Positions 23,512-34,616 of a stretch of DNA of 64,000 nucleotides are shown here, one piece after another. The position numbers were made by a program, and so were the translations under genes. The stretch's first letter is position 1, and every line of letters starts with the position of its first letter. The notes below the pieces were generated by a model that saw nothing but the letters and a program-made list of their open reading frames with translations, was not told the origin of the DNA and did not search any database. The stretch comes from Rhizophagus clarus (taxonomy: Eukaryota; Glomeromycota; Glomeromycetes; Glomerales; Glomeraceae), in contig BLAL01000156.1 of assembly GCA_015698045.1 (NCBI GenBank), positions 186,001 to 250,000 of the forward strand, written 5' to 3'.

Positions 23512-26100
23512 TATTTAACTAAAAATATAATATATGAATTATTCATAACATATTTTTTTGTAAAATAAATAGCTAAATTTTCCAGATCAGTTTTTGATCT
23601 AGATTCTGAATATTAATATATTGTTCAGTCACAATGCATATTGGTATGTGTGACATAAATTAGCATATTTTTTATTTTTGATAAAATATATATAATGTAA
23701 TTGGTGATACTTTGCAAATTATCTGTAATTCTGTATAACTATTTATACAATAAAATAATTAGAAATTGATCCTTCTTAAAAATATTTTGAATTTTTTCTC
23801 TATTTATCTGAAGTATTTATTTGTAAGTTTATTTTCTTTAGAATTACAGGTTATTTTTACTAAATTTTAACTAGAGTATATTTATATAATATTACTAGAG
23901 TTTTTGTAAATTATTTTTAGGCCATATTTTAGAATTTCAGTTTATACGATTTATATCTACTATATTCTTTTATAAATATAAAATTTGAAAATCATCTAAG
24001 TATGAAGCTTATATAAAGAAAGGAAAATTGATTAATAAAAAATCATATATCTATAAAATTCTTGCATTATTGATAAATATAGCAATAAACAATTTATCTG
24101 AAAACCCTATTATATAAAATATTTGATAAGCAGTATATAATCTTCCTTTCTTATTGTACTTTTTTTTAAAATAATCTATTCCAGAAATTTGTTGACTTTA
24201 TAATTTATCTTTTTCTTGGCAATTTCTTCTAATTAGGGAGGGGGTAAGAAAAAGAATTTAGCCAGTATTATAGATATCATCCAAATTATTTTAAGTAAAT
24301 CCCAAATTAATTTGTACATTTTGACAGCCATAATTCCCAAATCCCAAATGTATAAATTGTAAAATTTATATATGTAATTTGTAAATTAATTTGGATTTGT
24401 ACATTTAGGCTGTTATAATTTCAAATTATTTTGGATTTAGATGGCATTTATAGCTAGTACTATATGAAAAGAATTATGTAAGTTTGCATAAAAATCTGAT
24501 TATATAACTGTAATAAAGCTAGAAAAAGCTGTAAAGCTTGAAATAGTATGTCTTGAAACTGGTAAACCTAATTTCAATCAAAATAAATATCAGCAAGATC
24601 ATAAAAAATTAATCTGATTTTCTAATGATTTTATTGATACTACTAAAAAAATATTAACACTTAAAAGAATATTCAATCTTTTATTCAGGAGGCAGATTTT
24701 ATCCATATTTACTATAAATATTGTCAGGTAATGCATTATATTTTTACATTCGCTCTTGTATTACAAACTAATAGTGAATAATTATATTATTTTCATTATA
24801 AATAATATTATAAAACTTTATGCTGTATATAGAGAATCAGATATTTACAAGTACTATTTAATAGAGAAAGTACCGATTCTGTTACATATAACTTTACTAA
24901 GTACCATATACCCTCTTATTCATTTTTTAATAATATTAAGAATGGCTATTACATGCATAATTTACAAAATACTATATAATTCTGATTCTGAAGATAATGA
25001 ACATAGTTCTGGCAAAATGGCTATAACTGTTTTGACTTCTAAAAATTCATAGAATAGAAATTTAATACATGTATTTTTATTAAGTTATATTATTAATAAG
25101 TATGAACTTAACCAAATTGCAACTCTGGATTAATTCATATATTACTTTTCAATTTTTATTATATGATTTTTCAAAGTTTATTCAAATAGAGTATTATTTC
25201 TTTTATATTAAAAAAATTTTACACAAACATTTATTTCTATATAAAGAAAAATAAAAACTAGTTTTTATTATATAATACGCAAAATTCAGAAAGATATTTT
25301 TACTATTGTACGTTATTTTTTTTTTAAGATGATGTGATTATCATAAATAACTACATTTTTCAATCCATATAAATGTACACGATGTTTTTTGTATTTTGTG
25401 GTAGCAGTAAGTACAATACATGAAAAGTATATTTCATGGTCTAAAGATAGGATCTTGCATTTTATCAATTAATCTATTTTATCAATTAATCTACAGACAA
25501 TTTTACTGTCCTGTGAAAATGAAAATATTCGGAATATAGTATATTTACAGTAAGTGAAATTAGCTGATATAGTACATTCTGCCAAATTGTGTAAGATGGA
25601 AAAAAAACTAAGCTACCTTAGAATAATAACAGAAAAAACAATGCTAAGTGGTTTCCTCAGATAAATTATTGTGATCAAAATACCGTAAGGATATTTTATT
25701 TAACAACATTGGAGTATAGAGTGTATATACAGATTGTGGAATCTGTAAAGTTCATTAGTATGATCAGATAGAACTATATAGTGTATGCACGTTTGATCAC
25801 TGTTATCGATAAACGGTATGCTACCTTATATTAGATTATGCTTTCTTAACAATTTCAATTTATAGTCATATGAATATTTATACCTATTTATATAGAAAAT
25901 AATCTTATAAATCGCATAATTAAGCAAATTTGATTATTTATTATCTAGAAATATTATAAAACTTGCTGGTTGCATAATACTATATAATAATGCAAATGTT
26001 TTTTTAGTTTATTTCCAATCTAAGCTACTTCCAACCATTAATTGTAAAGAAGAGCTACTCTTTGTAACTAATATAAATCCAAATTAAATCCCGCAACTAA
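23512..26100. other. AT-rich intergenic DNA; only a MITE recognised
   Basis: Holds the MITE at 24269-24452. Short open frames such as the one at 24756-25052 are compositional (I, L, Y, N codons) and show no family motif. Confidence 0.45.
24269..24452. mobile_element. hAT-type MITE, copy 3 (inverted relative to copy 1)
   Basis: 184 bp with the same terminal repeats (TATAGATATCATCCAAATTA at the left, GGATTTAGATGGCATTTATA at the right) and the same palindromic core. The flanking 8-mers are GCCAGTAT (24261-24268) and GCTAGTAC (24453-24460), 6 of 8 identical, as expected for an older insertion. Confidence 0.78.
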
Positions 26101-26149
26101 ATTAGGTAGTACACCAGTAGGTGAACCACGAAAAATTTCAGCTGCTGGA

Positions 26150-26600
26150 ATATTAATCTGATAGTCTGGGATGTTTAGACCATTGGCCCATTGCAAGGAG
26201 GTGCTGCATTTCTTCCAAAGCCAGTGATAGCTCGATCAGGGATATTTCTGTTCCTAAAAAACTTCATTGTGTTATGATATAAGAGGGCTGTCCCGAAGGA
26301 TTTAATTACTATGGGTAGTATAGGTAATCCTTGATTTAAATGTTGATATAAAAATGCCACCATAGCACAGGTGCCATCTCTGCGATAACTGAATATTAAG
26401 AGGTGCCTTGTAAATAATGACTTTTCTGTCAAGTAAACACGTATCAACTGTAAATCTTGTTTCTCCATTACGATAATTGAGGTAATTCTTAAGTGAAATA
26501 TTTCATGCAATAACAATTCCACTTTCCAATTCATTCTCCTCTTCTTCCTCCTCATTAACTTCTTCTTCTTCAGCCTCTGTAGCTAAAACACCCATGTTTT
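26150..26600 (-). other. Unassigned minus-strand coding-like stretch, probably a gene relic
   Basis: One minus-strand frame is open from 26555 to 26175 and contains RRDGTCAMVAFLYQHLNQGL. A second frame continues downstream as NIPDYQINIPAAEIFRGSPT. An E-rich block (EEEVNEEEEEE) lies upstream. The composition is protein-like rather than AT-compositional, but no family is recognised and the reading shifts between frames, so it is treated as a relic. Confidence 0.3.
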
Positions 26601-26639
26601 CCCTTTGTTGAAACGTAAATAGTCTGAGTTGAGGACTTC

Positions 26640-29242
26640 TCATTTAATTTGAAGTTTAGTCATGGATACTGATAATTTTGGGGATGATGATGTAAGAGAT
26701 TCATACAACTTGTTTAAGGATGTAGAGAAACAGTTAAAGAGGTGGGAAAAATATTCACATTGATTAACGATTCAATTGATCCATCAATCAATCAAGGAAA
26801 TCAAGGAGGTTCATTTACATTAAATTAGAAAAGTTAAATGACGTAATTCAGCGCAGTATAATTAGACTATAATTAGCTAGTACTAACCTCTTTAGCCAAT
26901 TGCTCTTACGACCATAAGAGGTATAATTATCAGAAAAAATTGCTAGAATGATAAAACATAAGAATTGAAGTCATATGTACGAATATTTTCAGATTTTCCT
27001 TCTTTTTTTTAATAATTAAAATTCTTTTTATTCTATTAAATTAATTTTATTTCCTAATTGGTTCACTTCTTCAGATTCAATAGCTAATAAATATCAAAAG
27101 AAAAAACAAATATGTCGTTTAGTGTTTTTAATCGAATCAATCATTGAGTCAATTAAATCAAACTAATTTCATGACAATGTTGCGTATTATTTTTCCTAGT
27201 TTCAACAAAAATAAAAAATTATTTTGTACTGTAACGGTCTATGCAGAAGTCACTGTTTTAAAAATAAAAAATTTTGTTGGATTTCTTGAAAAAAATAAGA
27301 AAACGAAGTGTACTCGTTTTATAATCGAAATCTGGACTTTTTCTATCGTTTTAAAAGAATGTTGTAATAACGTAATAACAATTGTTGTCTAGGACTCGGT
27401 TTGACTTATAATACTGTATATACTCTATTTTTTACTGAAATTTTATGAAAAAAAGTAGAAATGACATCTGTATAGATGGATAATAAAATAATAAATTAAA
27501 TAAAAATAAGAATTGGCAGTTTTGTAATAAGAGTTTGGGTGGGGTAACTGTGTTCCCTTTAGCATGTTCGTTTCTCCTCCGAATAAGCATCTTTACAGAG
27601 ATTTCATGACTCTGTATCGACAGTCTTTGTTTTTTAGGCGGATTAAAAGAAACTTTATTACAACAAGCAGTCCCAGAGTGTTTAAAATTCATTTACGTCT
27701 CTATAGTACCATAAAAAGGTAACAAAATAGTACTTATGTCATGAACATAAACTATTAGATTAAGAGAACTTTTATACTGTAGACAATAAAAATACAACAA
27801 TGGAAAATAAACTGCCCGCATGGATCGTTATCTTAAAAGTACGTGTATCAGACTGTAGAAATGTCTCATCCAAATTCGAAACGAATAACGGAACCGTACA
27901 AATGGCGTTGAAATGCCTTTTCATCCTAACTCGAAAAAAATTCAGTTCTGATGAGTTTCTTTCATTTTACCGTGTTTCTCTTGTAAATGGTTCAAAAAAT
28001 TACTTCCATAACCTGGTAATACTGTACAAGAAAAAAAATGTTAGTTGCGAAAAAAAGGAAAAAGAAAGAAAAGAAAACTAGTACTATTGACAATAGCTAT
28101 TGTTGGTAATCCTCCACACTAGTACATCCTATACCTTCATATTTTTTAACTTTCTCTCTTGTGGTGCAGTTTTTAAACTAAAGGAACACAGTTACCTGTT
28201 GATAAACTTAACGATTTGTCGAAATACCTTTTATAAACTGTTAAAATGTTACAATATTCAATATGAGCATCGCCACCATCACATATTCTTTTTTTCGAAT
28301 AGTGTATTACGTGGGTATAACATAACATACATTACACAAGATAATAAAATATATATACTGCCTGTTACTGATGCGAATTTGTTTTTAGATAACACGAAGA
28401 TTATACGCTATTGTTATCCTTCAGGTACGACATAAGAGCGGCATTGTGAATCTTACATTCTACCTTGTAGGAACATTACTTAGAACATGTTACTTGTGTT
28501 TATGTCCACATGGACTAATCGTAAAACTCGTGGATGGGATGGGAATAATATATAATAATATCTGTCTTTTATGTTCAACCACACTTATATAACAAGTTTA
28601 GGGAATAAATAATTCAGCGGTTATACTAAATCAGTGATCCCGAACATCCTCTAAGTGAGAATAACATTTTGTCCTATTTTAATCGTAGTGAGAGGAAGAC
28701 ACTATTATAGGTTATCGTGTTCATTCCCGAAGGCTGCAAATTTTTTCGTTTTTTACATAATGTCTGTATTGAACATCGAACTGGAATATAATAAGGATAT
28801 TAACCTGAACGGAACAAAAACAAACTTGGTATTGCTTTCCTTTTCTATTACAGATTAATTCAAGAACTTTGGTTGCGTGATCAACAGAGTTCATCTTTCT
28901 TTTCCAACAAGTTATAAAGATAATTTCCCGTTGTTGTTTTCATTATCCTTTGAGATAAAATTTGAATGTATACGTAGAGGATATCAAAAAAATTACAAAG
29001 AACGAATTCGTTGCCATGAACAACTGTTCGCAGTTATTAACTTGAGTAGTATATCCTCGATGCGATATTGCCATAATCAATAATGTGAATTTCTTCGGTT
29101 ACGAAGAACGATCCAAATGATATCGCTAAACAATGAAATAATGTATTTGTCAGTTATATATGATAGGGCAATGATAAACAAAAAATCTTGATATAAAAAT
29201 TACTCTATATTTGTTTTAATAATTTTTCGAATCCATATTCGC
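26640..29242. other. Gene-poor region of mixed composition
   Basis: GC content is slightly higher than in the flanks. Several open frames of 67-111 codons exist (for example 27800-28081 and 28100-28435) but none shows a recognisable motif, consistent splicing or a conserved start context. A 33-codon frame at 26659 (MDTDNFGDDDVRDSYNLF) is too short to judge. Confidence 0.35.
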
Positions 29243-29626
29243 AGTGGGACTGACAATCCAAGTATTCTTGATTCTATTTCTACAGATTTTGATGAAATTA
29301 TTGAAAGACGGGCAGAAGTTGACAATTGAAAAACATATGCATTCTTATGTAACTAGGTTGCAACGATTAAAATTTTTATTCAAGAATACTGGTATGATTA
29401 GTTTTACATATTAAAAAAAGTAATACCTCATATGATCTAATGGAAGAATACTTTTACATGTCCAGGAACGGTAGATAAAAAGAATTATATTATTGCTACA
29501 GTAAATTTGCCAAGAGGAACACCAGTTTATAATTTACCAGCTGAATACAAGGATTACTCTGTGTTGATTGATTATGGAACTATGAGAGCTTCAACTAATC
29601 CCAACAAATGTCATGAAATTCCTTAA
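29243..29626 (+). pseudogene. Fragment of an unrecognised gene with one intron and a frameshift
   Basis: The first frame reads TDNPSILDSISTDFDEIIER, then RAEVDN and a TGA. A second frame picks up directly as HSYVTRLQRLKFLFKNTG, splices over a GT..AG intron (about 29391-29464) and continues TVDKKNYIIATVNLPRGTPV to a stop at about 29626. The in-phase splice and protein-like text show it was once coding. The frame change and missing 5' part suggest it is broken. I could not assign a family. Confidence 0.4.
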
Positions 29627-30269
29627 TATTATTGGTTCTTTAAGTATGCATGATAATAGAAAAAAATGAATTGATTCTTTACATAGTATGTACAGTATGC
29701 ATCAATATACTACTTACATGTGGAGATCATTTAACCGTACTAACTTTTCTGAAATACCAGATGAAACTCTATAATTATACACTGTAATCTTAGTAAATTC
29801 GTTCCATACTTTATGTGCGTATTATTTCATAAAGATATTGATTATTAAGTAGTAGTATTTTCACATAAATATCTCCGTATTTCTAACACATAATATTGCT
29901 TATATTATATACTCTTATTATTTATTGCTTACATAATCATATAATCTTCGTGTGACCCAACAGATTATACTAACGAAAATGTACATTACAGTATCTTGTT
30001 TCTTTTTTCTTAATATAACAATCGTGTTTGATCATGATTATTTAACCAAATTTGTATTTGATTTTATTCGTATAATCGTGTTCATGTATTTTAAACATGT
30101 CGGCAATTAGGGATTAATGAATTTCCTAGTAAAATCCTTGCTAATTTTGATTATCTTGAAACATTTGATGTCGTGTAAATTTTGTTGATCACCTTTCGTT
30201 AAAATTTATATAATACATTAGAATTATCCTAATTATCTGAAAATAAGAACAGTAACTTCAATATTCACC
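29627..30269. other. Intergenic region upstream of the secreted-protein gene
   Basis: AT-rich, no ORF. Presumably holds the promoter of the gene starting at 30270. No motif called. Confidence 0.4.
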
Positions 30270-30668
30270 ATGAAAATATTCTTCTCTACTTTTGTCGTTG
30301 GTATAATTTCGTGCCTAATGCTTTGTTTGGCTTTGGTGCCGGTCATCGAAGGTATGCATTCCCTAAAATCAATCTTTGCAAACTTTGTATAAATTCAAAA
30401 TCTTAATCTTGAAAATTCTTTTCATTACATAGCTTGTTCAACAGGTGATGGAAAACGTGATTGTCATTCAGGTTTCTCTTGCAGCTCTAATAACGATTGC
30501 ATATTTAAAAATTGTGAAAACTTCGTCTGCGTGCGCAATTTGGTTAATGGGTGCAAAGTTGGTGGTCAGAAGCATAATTGTAAACTTGGCGATCCTTGTG
30601 TGACCAGTGACGATTGCAACACACCTGGCTGTGAAGCTAATGACAACGGAGATTCTTTTTGTGTTTGA
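30270..30668 (+). CDS. Small secreted cysteine-rich protein, two six-Cys modules
   Basis: Two exons (30270-30351 and 30433-30668) joined in phase 1 give 105 aa ending in TGA. Residues 1 to about 28 form a textbook signal peptide: MKIF, a hydrophobic core (VVGIISCLMLCLALVPV), then the likely cleavage near EG/AC. The mature part of about 77 residues has 12 cysteines in two tandem modules: C-x8-C-x5-C-x5-C-x4-C-x4-C, then C-x8-C-x5-C-x5-C-x4-C-x9-C. The shared words are KRDCHSGFSC and KHNCKLGDPC, each followed by a (S/T)(N/S)(N/D)DC step. All cysteines are paired in number, consistent with a disulfide-rich apoplastic protein. Function unknown; small secreted proteins of mycorrhizal fungi are candidate effectors, which is inference here. 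Confidence 0.85.
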
Positions 30669-31274
30669 CCAACTTTTTTATGAATAATATGTAATTCATT
30701 TCTGATATACTGTAATTAACCAAAATACTATTAACATTAAACTCCATTAGAAATATCAAGAAAAAAATTTATTATTCGTGAATTGTTATTAATGTTATTT
30801 TATATTACATGATAAATACAAAAAAAAATCTTTTTTTAAATATCTCGAATTCACTTTATGGTGTACCGTTGAGATCGGACTTTTTTACAAATTCATTAAA
30901 TTCATTGTTGTTTTATATGTAAAGATTCATATAGTACATTGACGATTGGTATTTTGAATTTTATCTTTTCGTTTATAAGAGTTTATAATTTAATACCTAT
31001 CGTATTATCTTTATATACTTTATTGATCTATTAAGAAAATAAAAAATAGTATATGTATTTATTATAATTTTATTACCAATTATTTTTTCAATTACTCAAA
31101 ATTCGAATAATGTATCGTTCGCCATATTTTTTATACTCTGTTAATACATAATATTATCCTTCATTAATATTAGAAATATAATCGGCTTTGAGAATTTATC
31201 AATTTCGATTGAAATCATATTAACGAAATTTCGATCTATATAATTATGGAGATTTTGCTCGTGCTTTTTCGCGG
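30669..31274. other. Intergenic, no feature seen
   Basis: 3' flank of the secreted-protein gene and distal upstream region of the Aha1 gene. AT-rich with no ORF. Confidence 0.45.
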
Positions 31275-31328
31275 GAATATTCTAGAAGCTTCATGTAGAT
31301 CTCCATATAAAAAAAAACGAGAACATTC
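31275..31328 (+). promoter_or_regulatory. Heat-shock elements upstream of the Aha1 gene
   Basis: 31275-31292 reads GAATATTCTAGAAGCTTC, four perfect alternating nGAAn/nTTCn modules, the binding form of heat-shock factor trimers. A second two-module site, GAACATTC, lies at 31321-31328. The first site is about 127 bp upstream of the ATG, with a TATAAAA-like word between them (near 31306). Hsp90 co-chaperone genes are known HSF targets in fungi, so position and gene identity agree. Confidence 0.8.
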
Positions 31329-31418
31329 CAAATAAAACAGATCAAATATCGACATTCCTGTGCAAGAATTTTTCATACCTGCCTCAACTCGCCTTTATTC
31401 AACTTTTCTTTATTCAAA

Positions 31419-33114
31419 ATGAGTAACTGGAAGAATGTAAATAATTGGTAAGCATGCATATTTGTTCCTTGAATTTATAAGTAAAAATATGCTTATTAAT
31501 CTCTCGTTATGTTCTTATTTTAGGCATTGGTAAGTATTTAAACAGAATGTATACGCAAAGTGTAAATTCAATTTGTTGAAAAAAAGGACAGACCTACAGC
31601 AACTCTTTGATTCAACTTATAGGACCAGCAAAAATTGCTTGAACTGGGCTAAAGAATATTTGAAAGAACAATCGGCTAACCTTTCAGCCGAAAACAACGG
31701 AATCTATGTTCAAGTTAATGATTTGACAGAATGCTCGGGTGATGCCGAGTTAAATCAAAGGAAAGGAAAATTAATACCTATTATTGATTTAATGTTAGAA
31801 CTATCTTGGTCGGGTAAATAAATTTCTTTTTAATTTTTTAAAAATAAATTTTATCTAATTGTCAAATATTTTCATAGGTAATACGCCGGATGGTGCTGAG
31901 GCAAAGGGCACAATTAAAATCCCTGAGTTAGAGGCCGAATCAGAAGGAGATTTTGAAGTAACTTAGAATTGGATTTTTCCCATCGTAAAATTATAATTAT
32001 ATATGTCCTGAAATAACTTTCCTTATATTAATAATTCTTTGTTCTAGTTTGAAATTACTGTTGAGGAGGAAGATGATTCAAAAAGGCCAATTAAGGAAGT
32101 TGTACGCACGCACTTGATTCCTTTGTTGAAAGAACAGTTTAAGAAGCTTGGAAGTGATATGGTTGAAAGTACGTCAAGTTTCGAGTTAGAATAGATTCAT
32201 TTGAAAAAAAAAAAAAAAAAAAAATTAATAAGTTTTACTTATTAGCTCATAGCAAAGATGTTAAGATTGAATCTTCTCAACTTGGACCTGCAACTCCTCC
32301 AAGAGCAGTTACGCCCATTGAACCTGCTCAAATTCATACATCAACTCCTCCTCGATCTGTAACTCCTAATTCGGATACTGTCAAATCTTCATCACAAACA
32401 ATTGTTAATACAACCAATATTAGTGAAGTGGTTGAATTACAAACTTCGGCAGATCAAGTTTACGAAACGTTGCTTGATCCTGGTCGCGTTGCAGCTTGGA
32501 CAAGATCTAGACCGGATATATTTAGACATATTGGAAGCGCATTTAGTTTATTCGAAGGGAACGTTACCGGAACTTTGTTGGAATTAGTAAGTAACGATTT
32601 TTTAAAGATTAATTTTCTTATTATAATTAATAATTTAATTTTTTTTCTTAGGTTCAAAATGAAAAGATTGTACAGACATGGCGTTTGAAATCTTGGCCAG
32701 AAGGTATAATTTTTGATATTTGACTCATCCTGTTATATTTGATCTTAACTATTAATATTCATGTCAATAGGGCATTTTTCGACGGTTACTATTAAATTTG
32801 AACAAGCAAGCGATTTTACTCGTGTTCACATTACTCAAGAAGGAGTTCCTATTGGAGAAGTAGATGCAGTTCGTAGAAATTGGCAATCGTATTATTGGAA
32901 TCCCATTAAAAGTGTTTTCGGGTATGGATCAATATCATCATCGAAATCTAAAAATAAATCATCCAAGCCTCGTAAAAATAGACGGGGTAGCGGTGAGAAA
33001 AATAATAGTAATAGTTCGGGTGGTGGTGTTGGTAGTAGTGTATTTGCGGTTGCTATTGTACTGACTGCTATTGTTTTGGGATACGTGTTTTTGTCACGTT
33101 CTTCTACTACGTAG
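31419..33114 (+). CDS. AHA1: Aha1-type activator of Hsp90 ATPase with a C-terminal membrane anchor
   Basis: Eight exons: 31419-31447, 31524-31529 (6 nt), 31623-31813, 31878-31957, 32048-32168, 32246-32586, 32652-32703, 32771-33114; 387 aa. The N-terminal domain carries the family signature NWKNVNNWHW, then NCLNWAKEYL and ECSGDAELNQRKGKLIPIID. It ends in the GTIKIPE strand and a helix LIPLLKEQFKKLG. A linker rich in TPP repeats (about 150-205) leads to the C-terminal START-like domain (QVYETLLDPGRVAAWTRSRP ... VQTWRLKSWPEGHFSTVTI). Known role: binds Hsp90 middle and N domains and speeds its ATP cycle. Odd: after a K/R/S-rich stretch the protein ends with a hydrophobic segment at about 363-381 (SVFAVAIVLTAIVLGYVFL) and six residues, a tail-anchor arrangement not found in yeast or human Aha1, which are soluble. 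Heat-shock elements lie upstream. Confidence 0.9.
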
Positions 33115-33563
33115 ATTTGGAGCACTTATATAATTCTATAAGAAAATCGAAGGAAGGAGGAATTCGTTGGAACCTATGGTAAATAATTGTAAATCGACGG
33201 TAACTTTTTTGGATCTTGACCATTTCTCAACTCCCCTGTACTCTTGTAAAAAAATTTTTATTTCATATTACTATTTGGTAATTTTATTAAAATTAGAAAA
33301 AAACTTTAGCTTATTCGTAATCTGTCAAAAATAAATGAAACATTATCTTTAATATTAAGTTTCTGCACAATAAATAATAAATAGAAGAGAGAAAGAGAAC
33401 GTCAATTTGGTTCTCTATACTAATTATTTAGTAATAAACTCCGTTATTTTCAACAGTACTTCAAAAGAAAAGTTTTATTAAAAGGTTTTTTTTTTTAGAT
33501 AAAATTAAAATGTTTAATGCATGAAAACTTATTGGAATTAATACACTTAATATTATTAAAGTA
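33115..33563. other. Convergent intergenic region
   Basis: Holds the 3' ends of the Aha1 gene (plus strand) and the Mic19 gene (minus strand). AT-rich; nothing else seen. Confidence 0.45.
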
Positions 33564-34452
33564 TCAAAATCGATTATGAGAGGCAATATGATTCTAAATA
33601 ATATTAAAAACGATTTATTAGCTAGAATATAGTTATATAGATTATAATAGTCTAGAGATAAATGTTACCTGAGCTGCATCTCGTGTGACCCGTTTGAATT
33701 TTTGTACTTCCTCCCAACAATCAAGGGTTCGTGAAGTGTTATTCCTATTAAAAGAATCGTTAAACATCACTTCATTAAATATAATCTAAAACATATATTT
33801 ACCTGTAACAAGATATCACAGCCCGTTGTTGTTCAATTATTTCAGATGAAACATTATTTTTATATTTCCTAATAAAAAAAAAAAATCCTACATTTAATTT
33901 TCAAAAATATACATTTATCAAAGAATTGAACATAGATAATACCTTTCAATTCTTTCAATCAATTCATTTATATCATGTTCAGTAGCAGCAGAACTAGCAC
34001 CACTATCACTAAGTGTAACTCCTTGTCTAAATAGTTCCTCTTGAACACGTTGAGCAACTTCATCATCTCTTTCACGAATTTTTCTTAATTCATCCTCTAC
34101 ACGTACTTTAATTATATTTTCCATTTCTTCATTAAGCACTTGACCATCACCTGAAGGATAGTAAGTAGTTGGTTGTGATATTCCTTGTTTGGCTTGCTTC
34201 TATTTTAAGTAACAAAGTTAATGTATGTGAAATCTTTTATTCTTAAAGTAGAATATTTACCGCTCTCTCTTTCTCTCGTTGTAATTGTTCAACTAATCCA
34301 TGAGAAAACTATATCAATAAGAATCGTATCAGAGGAATTTTTATGTTTTGGCCGTAATTATGCATGTAAAAATTTGTTTTACATACCCTAACATTAGGCT
34401 CATTATAAATTGTTATAGGAGGTTGAGAGTCTACAGATTGTTTGGCCCCCAT
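33564..34452 (-). CDS. MIC19: MICOS subunit Mic19-like
   Basis: Six exons: 34452-34387, 34308-34261, 34199-33943, 33868-33803, 33744-33669, 33593-33564; 180 aa. The start MGAKQSV fits an N-myristoylation signal (Gly2, Ser6), as in Mic19/CHCHD3. A highly charged helical middle (ENIIKVRVEDELRKIRERDD) precedes a C-terminal domain with a single cysteine pair C144-x10-C155 in ISCYRNNTSRTLDCWEEVQK, the pattern of fungal Mic19. Known role: links Mic60 and Mic10 parts of the MICOS complex at crista junctions and contacts outer-membrane partners. The last exon of nine codons is the least certain part. It shares a 164-bp divergent promoter with the Ssl1 gene. Confidence 0.8.
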
Positions 34453-34616
34453 ATTTTAAAGAATGTATTAATTACAGAAAAAAACGAGTATAGAATATTA
34501 AATTTTTACATCTATGATCTACGATTGACCTACAAATTGATCTACAAGAGGCATTTTTAAAATTGACAGTGATCGACGGATTTTACAAAACATTATTTTT
34601 TTCGCTTTTTTACATA
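34453..34616. promoter_or_regulatory. Shared divergent promoter of Mic19 and Ssl1
   Basis: Only 164 bp separate the two start codons on opposite strands, so promoter elements must be shared or closely packed. No defined motif was recognised. Confidence 0.6.

Noticed and set aside
27541..28200. Inverted pair GGTAACTGTGTTCCCTTTAG / CTAAAGGAACACAGTTACC as element ends
   Set aside because: Similarity stops after about 19 bp, no target duplication is visible and the interior has no element-like content.
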